A stretch of 64,000 bases of DNA from Calliopum simillimum. Its lineage: Eukaryota > Arthropoda > Insecta > Diptera > Lauxaniidae. Under the pieces are notes generated by a model that was not told the DNA's origin, searched no databases, and was given only the letters and a program-made list of their open reading frames with translations. Shown here piece after piece: positions 48,001-60,000 of this stretch. The stretch lies in contig OX638370.1 of assembly GCA_951812925.1 (NCBI GenBank), forward strand, positions 48,673,948 through 48,737,947. The letters run 5' to 3'. The translations under genes were made by a program, and so were the position numbers. Within the stretch, counting starts at the first letter, position 1, and the number at the start of each line of letters is the position of its first letter.

Positions 48001-51000
48001 AACTCAAAGCTTAAAAACTATGATTAAAGCAATTTCTTGAAAAAAAAAAAATTGTGAAAAATAAAAACTATTGAAAAAAGTGTTTTTTTGTTACTCATTT
48101 TTATTAGACAAAAATAATGCTTTTAGTGAAAGAACAAATTATTTTCCTTTAACCTTTTGCCAAAGTATTCAACCTAAATATGAAGAATTTTTCTAAAAAA
48201 TTAATTTAGCCCCTCGCCCTAACGCGGCGGGTTGAGAACCCCCTGAAAGTCCAGAGTTAACCGTGGTGGACCCGCGTTACGTACGAATCCTATGGGGATA
48301 TATACCAATATGGCAACAAAATGTACCTGTCCAAAAAACTCAACTACTGAATTCTCCAAAAAAAAAAAATCCCTAATCAAAAGCCACACTACCACAGATC
48401 ACGAAACCTAGGAAGAAGATTTTAACCTTCCTTCGCAACCGCCAATCCTGTATCATCACTTTTACAATCCTTGATCAACACAATCAATCATATTTCACCT
48501 TACATCTCCACCGCCATCATTTCGTTTCAATTAATGGGCGTTATTTCGGTTTTTTTAATTTATTGAGCGTTTTTTTCTACCGCCTGGTTTGAGGCATAGA
48601 AATCATTAAAAAAATATTACATTTTACACTTTCATATAGTTTAATGCAAAATATATTTTGTACATTTTTAAGGGCAAAGTACTGGATCGCTCCGAATTAA
48701 TGATGAAGCAGCAGTCTCAAAGCGCATCTGTTCCACGTTTGAGACACCAAAAAATCAGCCGGCCGCGTCCAAAAACAATCCACGTAGATACTGGATCTGC
48801 AGATATCAGCGAAGCATCGAGTATTTCTAGTCGTGGCAAGAAAGGATCTACTACCAACTTAACAGGTACACAATGAGTGACAAATGTTAGCATGTTTGTC
48901 GTTTTCATTTAAATTTTTCATTTATTTTCATTCCTTTGTAATGTTTTTTTTTTTTTATTTCAATTTTTTTCGACATATTTTAACTGTTCAAATGAATGTT
49001 TTGAAATTCCTGATTGGTCAGGTTATGGTCAACTAAGCTCCAATTCCATGAGACGAGATTATTATAGAGGCTCCCAAGACTCATTAACTGTTAAAGGTAA
49101 TTCTCATTTATTTTATTTATTTTTTTAAGTTCTGTAAACATTTCTTATGCACCTTTTCTAATCATGATTATTTTAAATTATTTAACATTACATTTTATAT
49201 AAGTGGTGGGTGTGTAGTAGTGATGCTAATCCCGGGACCCCGGTCGGTTAATACTCAAAGTAGATGACTACCCTTAAAATTTTTTGATCTCAATAATTTT
49301 TTTAATCTCCGTAAGTGATATAAATTGAATTATTGGTTAAATAAATTAGTGCCGACGATATAATAAATTTTTTTCTTTTTAATTTTTATTATTAAAATGA
49401 ATGTTTAAATTTAAACGATTGATTGTTTAATATGAATTGAACATTTTTATATATATCGTCGGTTAAAACTCACTACGTCTTAACTGACTATTATATTATT
49501 ATAAAAAATGTGCTTTTTTTAATTGCCAAAGTAAAAAATTAAAACAAATCCCGAAAAATCCCGGGATTGCCAAAGGCCCAAAAAAATAGTATCCCTTTTT
49601 TTTACTTTTAATCAAGTTGCAGTTCTAAAATTTTTAAGTATTAAATTTAGACATATTTTTGTTTTTGTTTTGACCTCTCAATAACAATCACTCTTTCTGT
49701 GGGAGTCTGGAAATGACCCTGAGGCCTCTGAATTTTATATTGAAAAAATTTACACATTTGACAACCCAAAACGAATTTTTAAAGAAATGTCCGTAATTTA
49801 TATAATATAATAAATATAATTATTTGGACAAAAATTTAAAAAAAAAATTAATTTTCTTAATATAAATAGAAAAACAGAATGGGGGTTATCGTAAATAAGT
49901 ATTCCCGGGGAATTTTTCTCAGATTGATATACCAATAAGTATAATAAAAAAGCTGACTTGGCAAACATTATTCTGCATTTCGTCCGATGCCACCTTTTTT
50001 CGTAATATATTTGTTAACGACTATATACAGGGTGGGCCAAAAGTCAGCATGAGGCTTAAAAATTTAGTAACTTTTTCGTTTATATGATTATTTTTTTTAT
50101 TTTTATTTTTTAGATTATAAAATATACAAAATGGGAATTTTTTTACACTAAGTATGTCACTTAAATTATGACCGTTTTCAGTTTCGGAGAGTTTTTGGAG
50201 AGTTTGGAGAGCGAATAATTTCCAGAAATTCGGAATTTAATTGGCCAGCGCGTTCGCCAGATTTGTCAGCACCCGACTATTTTCTTTGGCGTTATTTGAA
50301 GGAGAGGGTTTATGTGAACAAGCCCGAGACAATCCTTGAACTCATTGCCAACATTGATGCGGAAATTCGAGCGCTACAGCCACAAATTTTGAAAGATGCT
50401 CTAAAACGAGCCCATCTTTGCGAAGCTGAAAACGGGGGTCATTTAAGTGACATTATTTTCCAACTTATTGTAAAAAAATTTCCATTTTATAATCTAAAAA
50501 AAAAATTTAAAAAAAAATATAAACGAAAATGTTATTTAATTTTTAAACCCCATGGCAATTTTTAGCCCACCTCTGTACATTCATGCCGCATGTTTCATAA
50601 CGATTATCAAAATTGTTTTTCCGTTTAAATCTTTCATTATACAGTGGCGTACAAATAAGTAAATATTAGGAACTTTTCTATTAATCTGCCCATTATTCCG
50701 TTAATGCTAAGGCAAATAGTTTGAATTTTTGAGAGTTTATTCTCTATTTATTGAGCTACGTATATCATAAGGTTTTAAATTGAGCGTGGAAATTTATCAT
50801 GCAAAATTTTTTTTTATAAGCAACCTCACAAAACTCGATTTTTTCGAATATATGATTTTGTGGGAAACTACACCTGTTGTTAAATATTTTTAGTTCAGCA
50901 ATCAATAGGTACCAACCGAACCAAAAAATTTGGGTCCGTAAAAAAAACTAAAAACCTTAGATTTGTGCTAAGTGGACAAACATAACAACGTAAATTTTTG

Positions 51001-54000
51001 ATAGATAAGCTTGAAATATTCCAATCTACCTCAAACTTGTAAAAACATCAACGCCATCCTGACTAAATTAAAAATATTTAACACCAAGTGTAGTTTCTCC
51101 CAAAATCATACAATATATTTGAAAAAATCGAGTTTTCTGAGTTTTTTTATAAAAAAAAATTATGCACGATAAATTTCCACACTCAAATTAAAACCATATG
51201 ATATCTCAATAAATAGAGAATAAACTCTAAAAAACTCAAACCATTTGCTTTAATATTAACGGATTTATGGACAGATTAATAGAAAAGTTCCTAACATTTA
51301 CTCAGTCTTGCACGCCACTGTACATCGTATTTTCATTTTTAACTTCGAATTGGCAATATGTATGTGTATGCAAAACTACAGATTTAAAAAAAAAAAAAAT
51401 TAAATTGTAGATTCAAATTAGCGGATCTGAATTCATCAGGCCTGTTCCGTAATCCACGTGGTTTCAATTACTTTTCACTTAGGTGGCTTTTTGATCAAAA
51501 TGGTGAGTCACACGATAAAAAGTATACAAATCTTTTTTGTGGAGAATTACAGGTTCTACAAATAACATGCATATTTATGAAAATGTAACAGTTTCGGAAA
51601 TATTCGATAAAGTCGAATTATTCGACTTTTTTGCGGTTTTTTAAGAAAATTTCCTAAACGGTTGCTTTTTCGTTAATGGGAATTTATGTTATTTGTAGAA
51701 AATGTAATTCCCCACAAAAATGATCCTCATACTTTTTATCGTGTGACTCACCATTTTCATCAAAAAGCCTCCTAAATGAAAAGTAATTGAACAGGAACAG
51801 GCCTGCATATAAAAAGTTGACCAATTTAATTTTTAATTTTTTTCTAGTCCAAACCGTGTTTTTTACACACTTAGGTGCAAAAATCCCGACTTGGTAGAAC
51901 AATCCCGCATTCTGCTTCAGATTTAGGTAGTTCAAATATAAATGGAGCACATGTGTATGTAGCTTGGGGTCAAATTATTCAAAAATTAACATTCAGGCAT
52001 TTAGGTCGAACAAAAAATCAGCCCAGTAACTTATTTTCGCGTTTTAGCCTTTATAAAATAAAGAATATAAATAAAATAAGTTTGCAATTTTTTTGTTAGA
52101 AATCATAATTTTGAAGAATCCTGTTAGGTATTGATTAAAACTATTTAAATTTTTTAATGCCTAAAATACTTCGAACATTTTACATTTACAGTTTTGATTT
52201 CGTTTTTTAGATTTACTCAGTTTGTTATCAATTTCAGCTTCAAATCTCATTTTTAACTTTAGATTCAAATTTCTTTTGCATTTTCTTTAACTTTTATTCT
52301 TACGTTTTCCCTATTTGATGCTTATTTTTTTTTTTTTTTTTTTTTAACTATTGAAGGGGGAATCTTCGAAAGATACTTCTAAGCAGCATACACGATTCAT
52401 ACTGATTACTGGTTTACCACATTCGGGACCAACGCACGGATATTAATCTTAATATGCCGGCTCGCAAAACATGTACAGAGTACATGCAATGTAGATATAT
52501 ACATAAGTTTGTATAGAAAATGGTACTCAGTTCTACACAAACAAATGCATATAAATACATGTTCAGTATGCATACGATGTTAAACCCTAACTTCATTTTG
52601 TGTCACTGCCCTTTTAGTGCCAAGCGGTACCGCCAATCAGGGCATTTCTTCGCTAGGCAGGGCTAGAGCATTTAGGCTCTAATTCTTAATTTCTGTTGTT
52701 GCTGTCTTATCTGTTGAGTTGCTCATCTCGTCTCAGTTGCTGCATAATTGTTGATATGACATGATTAATTTGATCCCAGGAGTCCTTGCCCAGCAGCATA
52801 TGTCGAACAATACTGGTACAAGTAACCTCTTCACCCGTTATATTCTCTAGTACTTGTCTGGCCGCATTGAACCTTACGCACCTTGTTAATACGTGGTTGG
52901 GGTTTTCTACAGCTTCTTCACAAAACATGCAAAAGGGGTCATTCACGTGCTTGTACTTGTATAAATACTCTCTGAAACCGCCATGTCCAGTAAGAAACTG
53001 AGTGAGGTAGTAATTTGGCTCTCCATGTTTGCGCTTGAGCCATATTTCAATCAGAGGGATCAGATTGTAAGTCCACCGCCCTTTTGTTGATGCTTGCCAT
53101 CTTTGTTGCCACTGTGTGAATAGTTCTAAATCTACTGCTGCTATGCGATCTCGGTCAAAGCAATTCTGCCGACGCAGGTCACGTAATGCCGCTGATCTTT
53201 TTGCTTCCAAGTCAACCGGAAGTCGACCCGCAATCACATTTGAAGCTACTTCAGACACTGTTCGGAAAGCACAGCAAACTCTCAATGAGGCTAGCCTGTG
53301 TGTTGCTACCATAGTCTTCATATACGATGTAAAACTAGTTGATGGATACCATATTGGCGCTCCATACATCATAATTGAACTTGAAACTGAAGCCAATAGT
53401 TTCCTGGCGGCATACTTTGGCCCACCAATATTTGGCATAAGTCTGGCGACAGCCGATCCCATGCGTACAGCCTTGTTGCCAGCAATGAGATGCTCTCTAA
53501 AATTAAGCCTGTGGTCCAGCAGCACTCCCAAGTACCTAATTGTGGGACGTGATACTATAATATGAGCATGAGATATGTTTTTGCTAACAACATGCAAATT
53601 TTGTAAGGAGTAAAGCACTGTATACTCCACAAACAGCGCAGCATACCATATACTTTTCCGGTGCCGTGACATAATCCCCACGGACATAATCCCCATTCAC
53701 GATATGGGGATTATGTCCGCAAGTTATTCGGACATAATCCCCATTTTTTCAATGGGGATTATGTCCGCAAGTGTTTCGGACATAATCCCCAGGAAAAAAC
53801 GGACATAGTCCCCATAACAATATATTGTTATTGACAACAGAAGCAGCTCAGGATTTACAACTCCCAAAAATTCCACAGTAATTTTACATAAGGGTAGGGG
53901 TAAGTGGGGGGCCTGCGGCCGCAGCTCAGGATTTAAAACTCCCAAAAATCCAACACCGGCTTCGCGGCGGCCTTCGGCCGCGGATCAGTCTATAAAATCC

Positions 54001-57000
54001 AACTCTATATAAATTTTTTAAATGGATTATTGCAAAAATTTTGTTCAATCTTAATTAAATTTTTCGGACATAACCCCCATTGGGATTATGTCCGAAAAAT
54101 TTGCGGACATAACCCCCATGGCCAAAATGGGGATTATGACCGAAAAATTTTCCGACATAATCCCCATTTACGAAATGGGGATTATGTCCGTTGGGATTAT
54201 GTCCGGTAACCTACTTTTCCTATTGTAGCATTAACATGATTAGACCAGGTTAGTGTTTGATTAAATATCATGCCAAGATTTTTAACATTTTGCACTATCT
54301 CAATTTGAGAGTTTCCTATAGAAATATTGATGTTACTAGAAATTATACTAGACTTTCTTGGATTTAGACATAAACCATTACTAGGCGCCCATTTGTTTAC
54401 GTTTTCGAGATTCTTATTTAAGTTAAGAACACACATTAAGACGATTTATATCACATCCAGTATAGATTTGAACATCATCAGCGTACATTTTCACTTCACA
54501 ACCAGTAATAACACCAGGCAGATCGTTAACGTATATGGAGAAGAGTAAAGGTCCAAGGATTGAGCCTTGAGGCACCCCTCTTGAGATTGAAATAAAGTCA
54601 GAAAATTTATTGCAAGCCGAAACTGCTTGCGACCTTCCACTTAAATATGAGTACAGCAGCCTAACGGCAGTTAGGCTGTTTTTTATGGTTCACTGTGTGA
54701 AAAGCTTTTAAATGATCCAGAAGCACCAAAAACGAAACCTTATTGGAATCCAAGTTAGCTCTCAATCCCTCCGAAACATCCAGCAAAGCAGTTACACAAC
54801 TGTGTTTAGGTCTAAAACCTGACTGTCTGTTCAAAATTTTTTTCAGTGCGACCAATAGAAAAGTATTTAGCTTGTTTTTACAAGCACTAGAAATTTTATA
54901 ATCACAATATTTTGAAAAATCAACACCCAGTGGGTCAAAATGAAAAATGGCGGCATCTACTGCTCGAAATATCAACTTATGGTTTCCGCGTCCGAGATCA
55001 AAAATACGTAGTATTTTATTGCCCGTAATTTTTGGTTAAAATTTTTCCTGTCCGACCAATAAGAAACGAGATATATCGAATCAAACATATTTCAAGATGG
55101 TGGCTAAAGCGCAAGGGTACGGAGGTCACCTGTTTGGCTTTAGGCCTCTGTAGTGGTCCTAAAAAACATTAAGCAAAAGAATATTGCAGTGCGCAATTTT
55201 TTCTAGGTCATTGTATATTTTTACTATACTGCTATTCCTTCACTTTGTTTATGTTTTTTTAAGTTTTTCTAGGTCATTATACATTTTACGACAATTTTAC
55301 TGTACTGCAGCATATGATTAATTTAAATTATGTTGCTATCTTCATGTTTCTAAGAGATATCGTAGACCGAAATATTGGTAAAACGGGTTTTTTGCACTTT
55401 TTTGTCTTTTTAGGTTAGGATATCTCTGAAAAAAAAGATAACATAATTTAAATTAAAAATTTTTTTTTTTTTTTAAATTTTTTCAAAAAATATTCAAAGA
55501 AAGAAAATTTTTTTTTAACTTTCCAAAAAATATTCAAAGAAAGAAAATTTTTTTTTAACTTTCCAAAAAAATTCCCAAAAATTTCACACGTATTTCTTGA
55601 ACGATTCTAAGTATTTTATGGCTAGTACACTTTTTTCGTAAGATGCCTTCCTCTTGAGTAAACAAAGAGTTTTACCTGCCGCGGGCGTTCAGAAGCCAAA
55701 AACTCTCATCTATCGACCGAATCCCATCTTGAGTCATACATCATTTTAAAGCTTATGAATTATGCTTTTATTTAAAGCACTTTAAAAATTTTTTTCACCA
55801 AGTAATATTTTTTTATAAAAAGAACGCTTAAAATTGAATAGGACCAGTTACTTAGATATATCAATTTGCAAACTTTGGTGTAAGCTATTGTATAAATTTT
55901 TGAAAAAACACCCTTTTCATGAAAATGACTAAAAACATTATAGAAATGAAAAGGCTTTTTTTAGTGGCCAATAATTTGGTAAACCAAATTTGGTTTACCA
56001 AATTATTGGCTAAAAAAAGCCTTTTCCTTTCTATAATTACCAAAATAGTGACCACAATTTGCAAAAATTGGAAAAATATTAATGACTAAAAACGCCAACT
56101 CAACACCCGGTATTTTAACAACAAATGGCACTAGGACCAAAGCAGTTTGATATGCTCAAATATGCCTCTTTCTTTTGAGAATTTTGCTTTTTTTGTTTAT
56201 ACTGCAAAAATCGCTAAAAATTTTGAAAATGTATTGTACATTGATCTCCACAACGATTTCTGTTTTTTATAACTTTATGCACGATTATATAGTAACTGAT
56301 ACAAGCTAGGAAATATTTTTTGATGACTTTTGAAAGTACTCTCAAAGGGTAACATACCACTGCAGGTAAATTAAAAATTTAACGTTCAGAGCGCCTTCAG
56401 GATTAAAAAACATGCTTACGAATGAAACTTTCACAACAAAGGATTATAGTACAATAATTTGGGAGAAAAAAATGATGTTACCTGGAAAGTTTTGCGGGAT
56501 TTCTGCAAATGAGTTATTTTATAGATTTCGATGTGCTCTTTCAGAATTTCAACTTTGCTACCTCGTATCGTGTTCGCTCGAGCTGCCATATTGGAAAAAT
56601 GGCGTCCAAAATCAGTTTTTTACAAATATCTCTTTAACGGTTATATTTACAGAAAAATTTTTTAGGACAACGTTGTAGCTTATAAAATTTTCTATAAAAA
56701 TGGTCTTCGAAATGTTTTCGTACGACTTATAACTCAGGAGATATCTTTATTCAAAATTTTAGAAAAATTAGTAAACTGCGAATGCCACTTATGAGTAGGC
56801 ACAGTGAGGTGTCAAGCTTATAATTACGATAACTTATAAACGGTGAGCCACACGTTTAAAATAAAAACACCTATTTATAGGGAATTACTTGCGCTACAAG
56901 TTACACACTACTTTTTTTTTCATATCACCTATAGTTAAGGAGATATTTTTCCCACAAACCTAAAATTTTGAAAAAAAAAACGTTTTTTCAAAATGGCTCC

Positions 57001-60000
57001 TAAACGGTTCGTCCTAGAAAAAAAATTGTCGATGCATTTTGTAGAACGTTCAATTTCCTATAAGGGTTTTTTCGAGCTGTTTTTTCGTCAAACTTACCCT
57101 TCATGAGATATCGCGACTTGAAAATCATTCAAAATTGAATATAGTAGGGCGCATAGAACAATATTCAATTTTGAATGATTTTCAAGACGCTATATCTCAT
57201 GAAGGGTAAGTCTGACGAAAAAACAGCTCGAAGAGACCCTTATAGGGAATTGAACGTTCTACAAAATGCATCGACAATTTTTTTCCTAGAACGAACCGTT
57301 TAGGAGCCATTTTGAAAAAATGTTTTTTTTCAAAATTTTAGGATTGTGGGAAAAATATCTCCTTAACTATAGGTGATATGAAAAAAAAGTAATTTGTAAC
57401 TTGTAGCGCAAGTTATTCCCTATAAATAGGTGTTTTTATTTTAAACGTGTGGCTCACCGTTTATAAGTTATCGTAATTATAAGCTTGACACCTCACTGTG
57501 CCTACTCATAAGTGGCATTCGCAATTTACTAATTTTTCTAAAATTTTGAATAAAGATATCTCCTGAGTTATAAGTCGTACGAAAACAATTCGAAGATCAT
57601 TTTTATAGAAAATTTTATAAGCTACAACGTTGTTCTAAAAAATTTTTCTGTAAATATAACCGTTAAAGAGATATTTGTAAAAAACTGATTTTGGACGCCA
57701 TTTTTCCAATATGGCGGCTCGAGCGAACACGATACGAGGTAGCAAAGTTGAAATTCTGAAAGAGCACATCGATATCTATAAAATAACTCATTTGCAGAAA
57801 TCCCACAAATCTTTCCAGGTAAAACTACCAAATGACTGTACTATTAGCCCATACGGCGTAGGGGCTGTCCATAAGCTCCGTGACGTTCCTAGGGGGGGAG
57901 GGGTGGTATTAAAGGAAGCTTCACGTTTGTTGTATTTTTTTTAATGGAGCTACCGTCACACAGGCGGGCTCATTTTAGTGAATTTTAGCGTCACGGAGAA
58001 TATAGACAGCCCGTTATGCAGTATGATAAAGCAACTCTTTTTCCATATAGAACGAAAACGTGCTCTGGACATTGCCTCACAAATGGCCTCATTGTTGACA
58101 TCTTTTGCGCTTTCCCACCCTCAACACTCCATTGCTCGATTTCCTATAAAATCTCATTCAGTGTTAACGGTTTTTGGCTTACATCATAGCAAAAAAGTCA
58201 CACACAAATATTCGAATACAATAAATGCACGTAGTGGATTTTGCCCCTGTCACAGTACACTTACATTGGAATAGCACAAAATGCACACTTTTAATTAATT
58301 AGTTGTTTAAATAATATGATTAAGATACTAATTCTATAACATAATTCTACCGTTATTTGGAAAAAATGTATCTATTTACATATTTTTTTCCGGTGCACAA
58401 ACCACTTTTTTTGAACCATCCCACTCTGAACTGATTACTTCAAATCACGCGTTCGAACTTGATAGTGGAGGTAATAAGCATATCAAATAAAATCATGATC
58501 TAATTTAAACATAAATGCATTTGCATAATGGCACATTTCTCTCATTTCTAATGACGATTTTTGGACCTTTTAAAAGGACAGGGGCGCTATCTGGGTTAAT
58601 TCAGAGTCTTATGGTCTACAAATAATAAAAAAAAGTAACCATTTAGGAGTTATTCAATAAAAACCACTAAAGTGGCGATAAACGTAAAAAAAATCGATTT
58701 TTCTTAAATAACTCTTAATAGTAAGTATAAGCATTTGGGAGAATAAAATGATGTTACCTGGCAAGTTTTCCGGGATTTTTGCAAATGAGTTATTTTATAG
58801 ATTTCGATGTGCTCTTGCAAAATTTGAACTATGCTACACCGAATCGTGTTCGCTCGAGTTAAATATGTATATATTTATATATGTATATATATAAATAGAG
58901 AGCGAAAGAAAATACTGAGTTTATTTTTTGACGTTTATTCGCTGAACTTCAATCTTAAACTAAACTCAAAAATTATAGATGCGGACAATTGGCACATATT
59001 GCCCCATCATATGAACAACTTGATTGTTTCATATTTGTTGAGGCAGCATTTTATTATCTGCGTCATACAATGAAACGAGCAAGTTGTTTATCTTGTATCA
59101 GCTTACAATATGGTGCTCTTGATGTCACCGTTTGCAGCTGTATGTTTGGGTGATATAACTCTCGCGCCGCCATATTGGAAGAATGGCATCAAAAATCATT
59201 TTTTACAAACGGTTACATTTAGAGAAAAATATTGCGGCGCAATATTGAGGCTTATAAAATTTCCTATAAACATAACCTTTTAATTGAATCTGTCATTTTT
59301 AAAAGTGGATATGTGACGAAATTAAATCTTATGGCAAATTTAAGAAAAACCCTAATAAGTTTGGTTAACCTTATTTAAGTGCGTTTTTAGTGATGGGAGT
59401 TAACTAACAATAATAGTAAGCAGTAATCTGCGTACTTGGAAAATAGATAAACCAACCAGTGCCGTCGCCACAGTGGCAAAAAAGGAAAAGAATAATTCTC
59501 TACCGAGCGACACATATCCCCTTTTAAAAATGAATTCAAAATTTGAAAAAAATTAGTAAATTGTGCATGCCGCTTATGAGTAGGCATAGTGATGTGCTGA
59601 GCTTAAAATTACGATAACTAATGAACGTAAAGTCACACATTTAAAGTGAATTACAAATTTATAAGGAATTACTTGCACTATAAGTTACATATTGTTTTTT
59701 CATATGACCTATAGTTAGGAGGTATTTTTTTAACAAACTTAAAATAAAGAAAACAAATGTTTTTCAAAATATCTCCAAAACGATTCGTCCTGGAAAAAAA
59801 ATTTTCCATGCATTTTGGAGAACGTTCAATTCCCTATAAGGGTCTTTTCGAACTGTTTTTTTATCCGACTTACCGTTCATGAGATATCGTACCTTGAAAA
59901 TAATTCAAAATTGAACAGTGTACTATGCGCAAGGTGCGATATCTCATAAACGGTAAGTCCGACAGAAAAACAGTTCGAAGAGATCCTTATAGCGAATTGA

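Noticed and set aside
52707..53696. Treating the whole 329-codon minus frame as one protein
   Set aside because: The first ten residues or so come from the GGGGATTATGTCCG array; the LINE-derived part begins near 53660.
56412..57831. Two near-identical 70-residue frames on opposite strands (MMLPGKFCGISANELFY...)
   Set aside because: They are the same DNA read from the two arms of a palindrome; also seen at 10390-10674. No evidence of translation.
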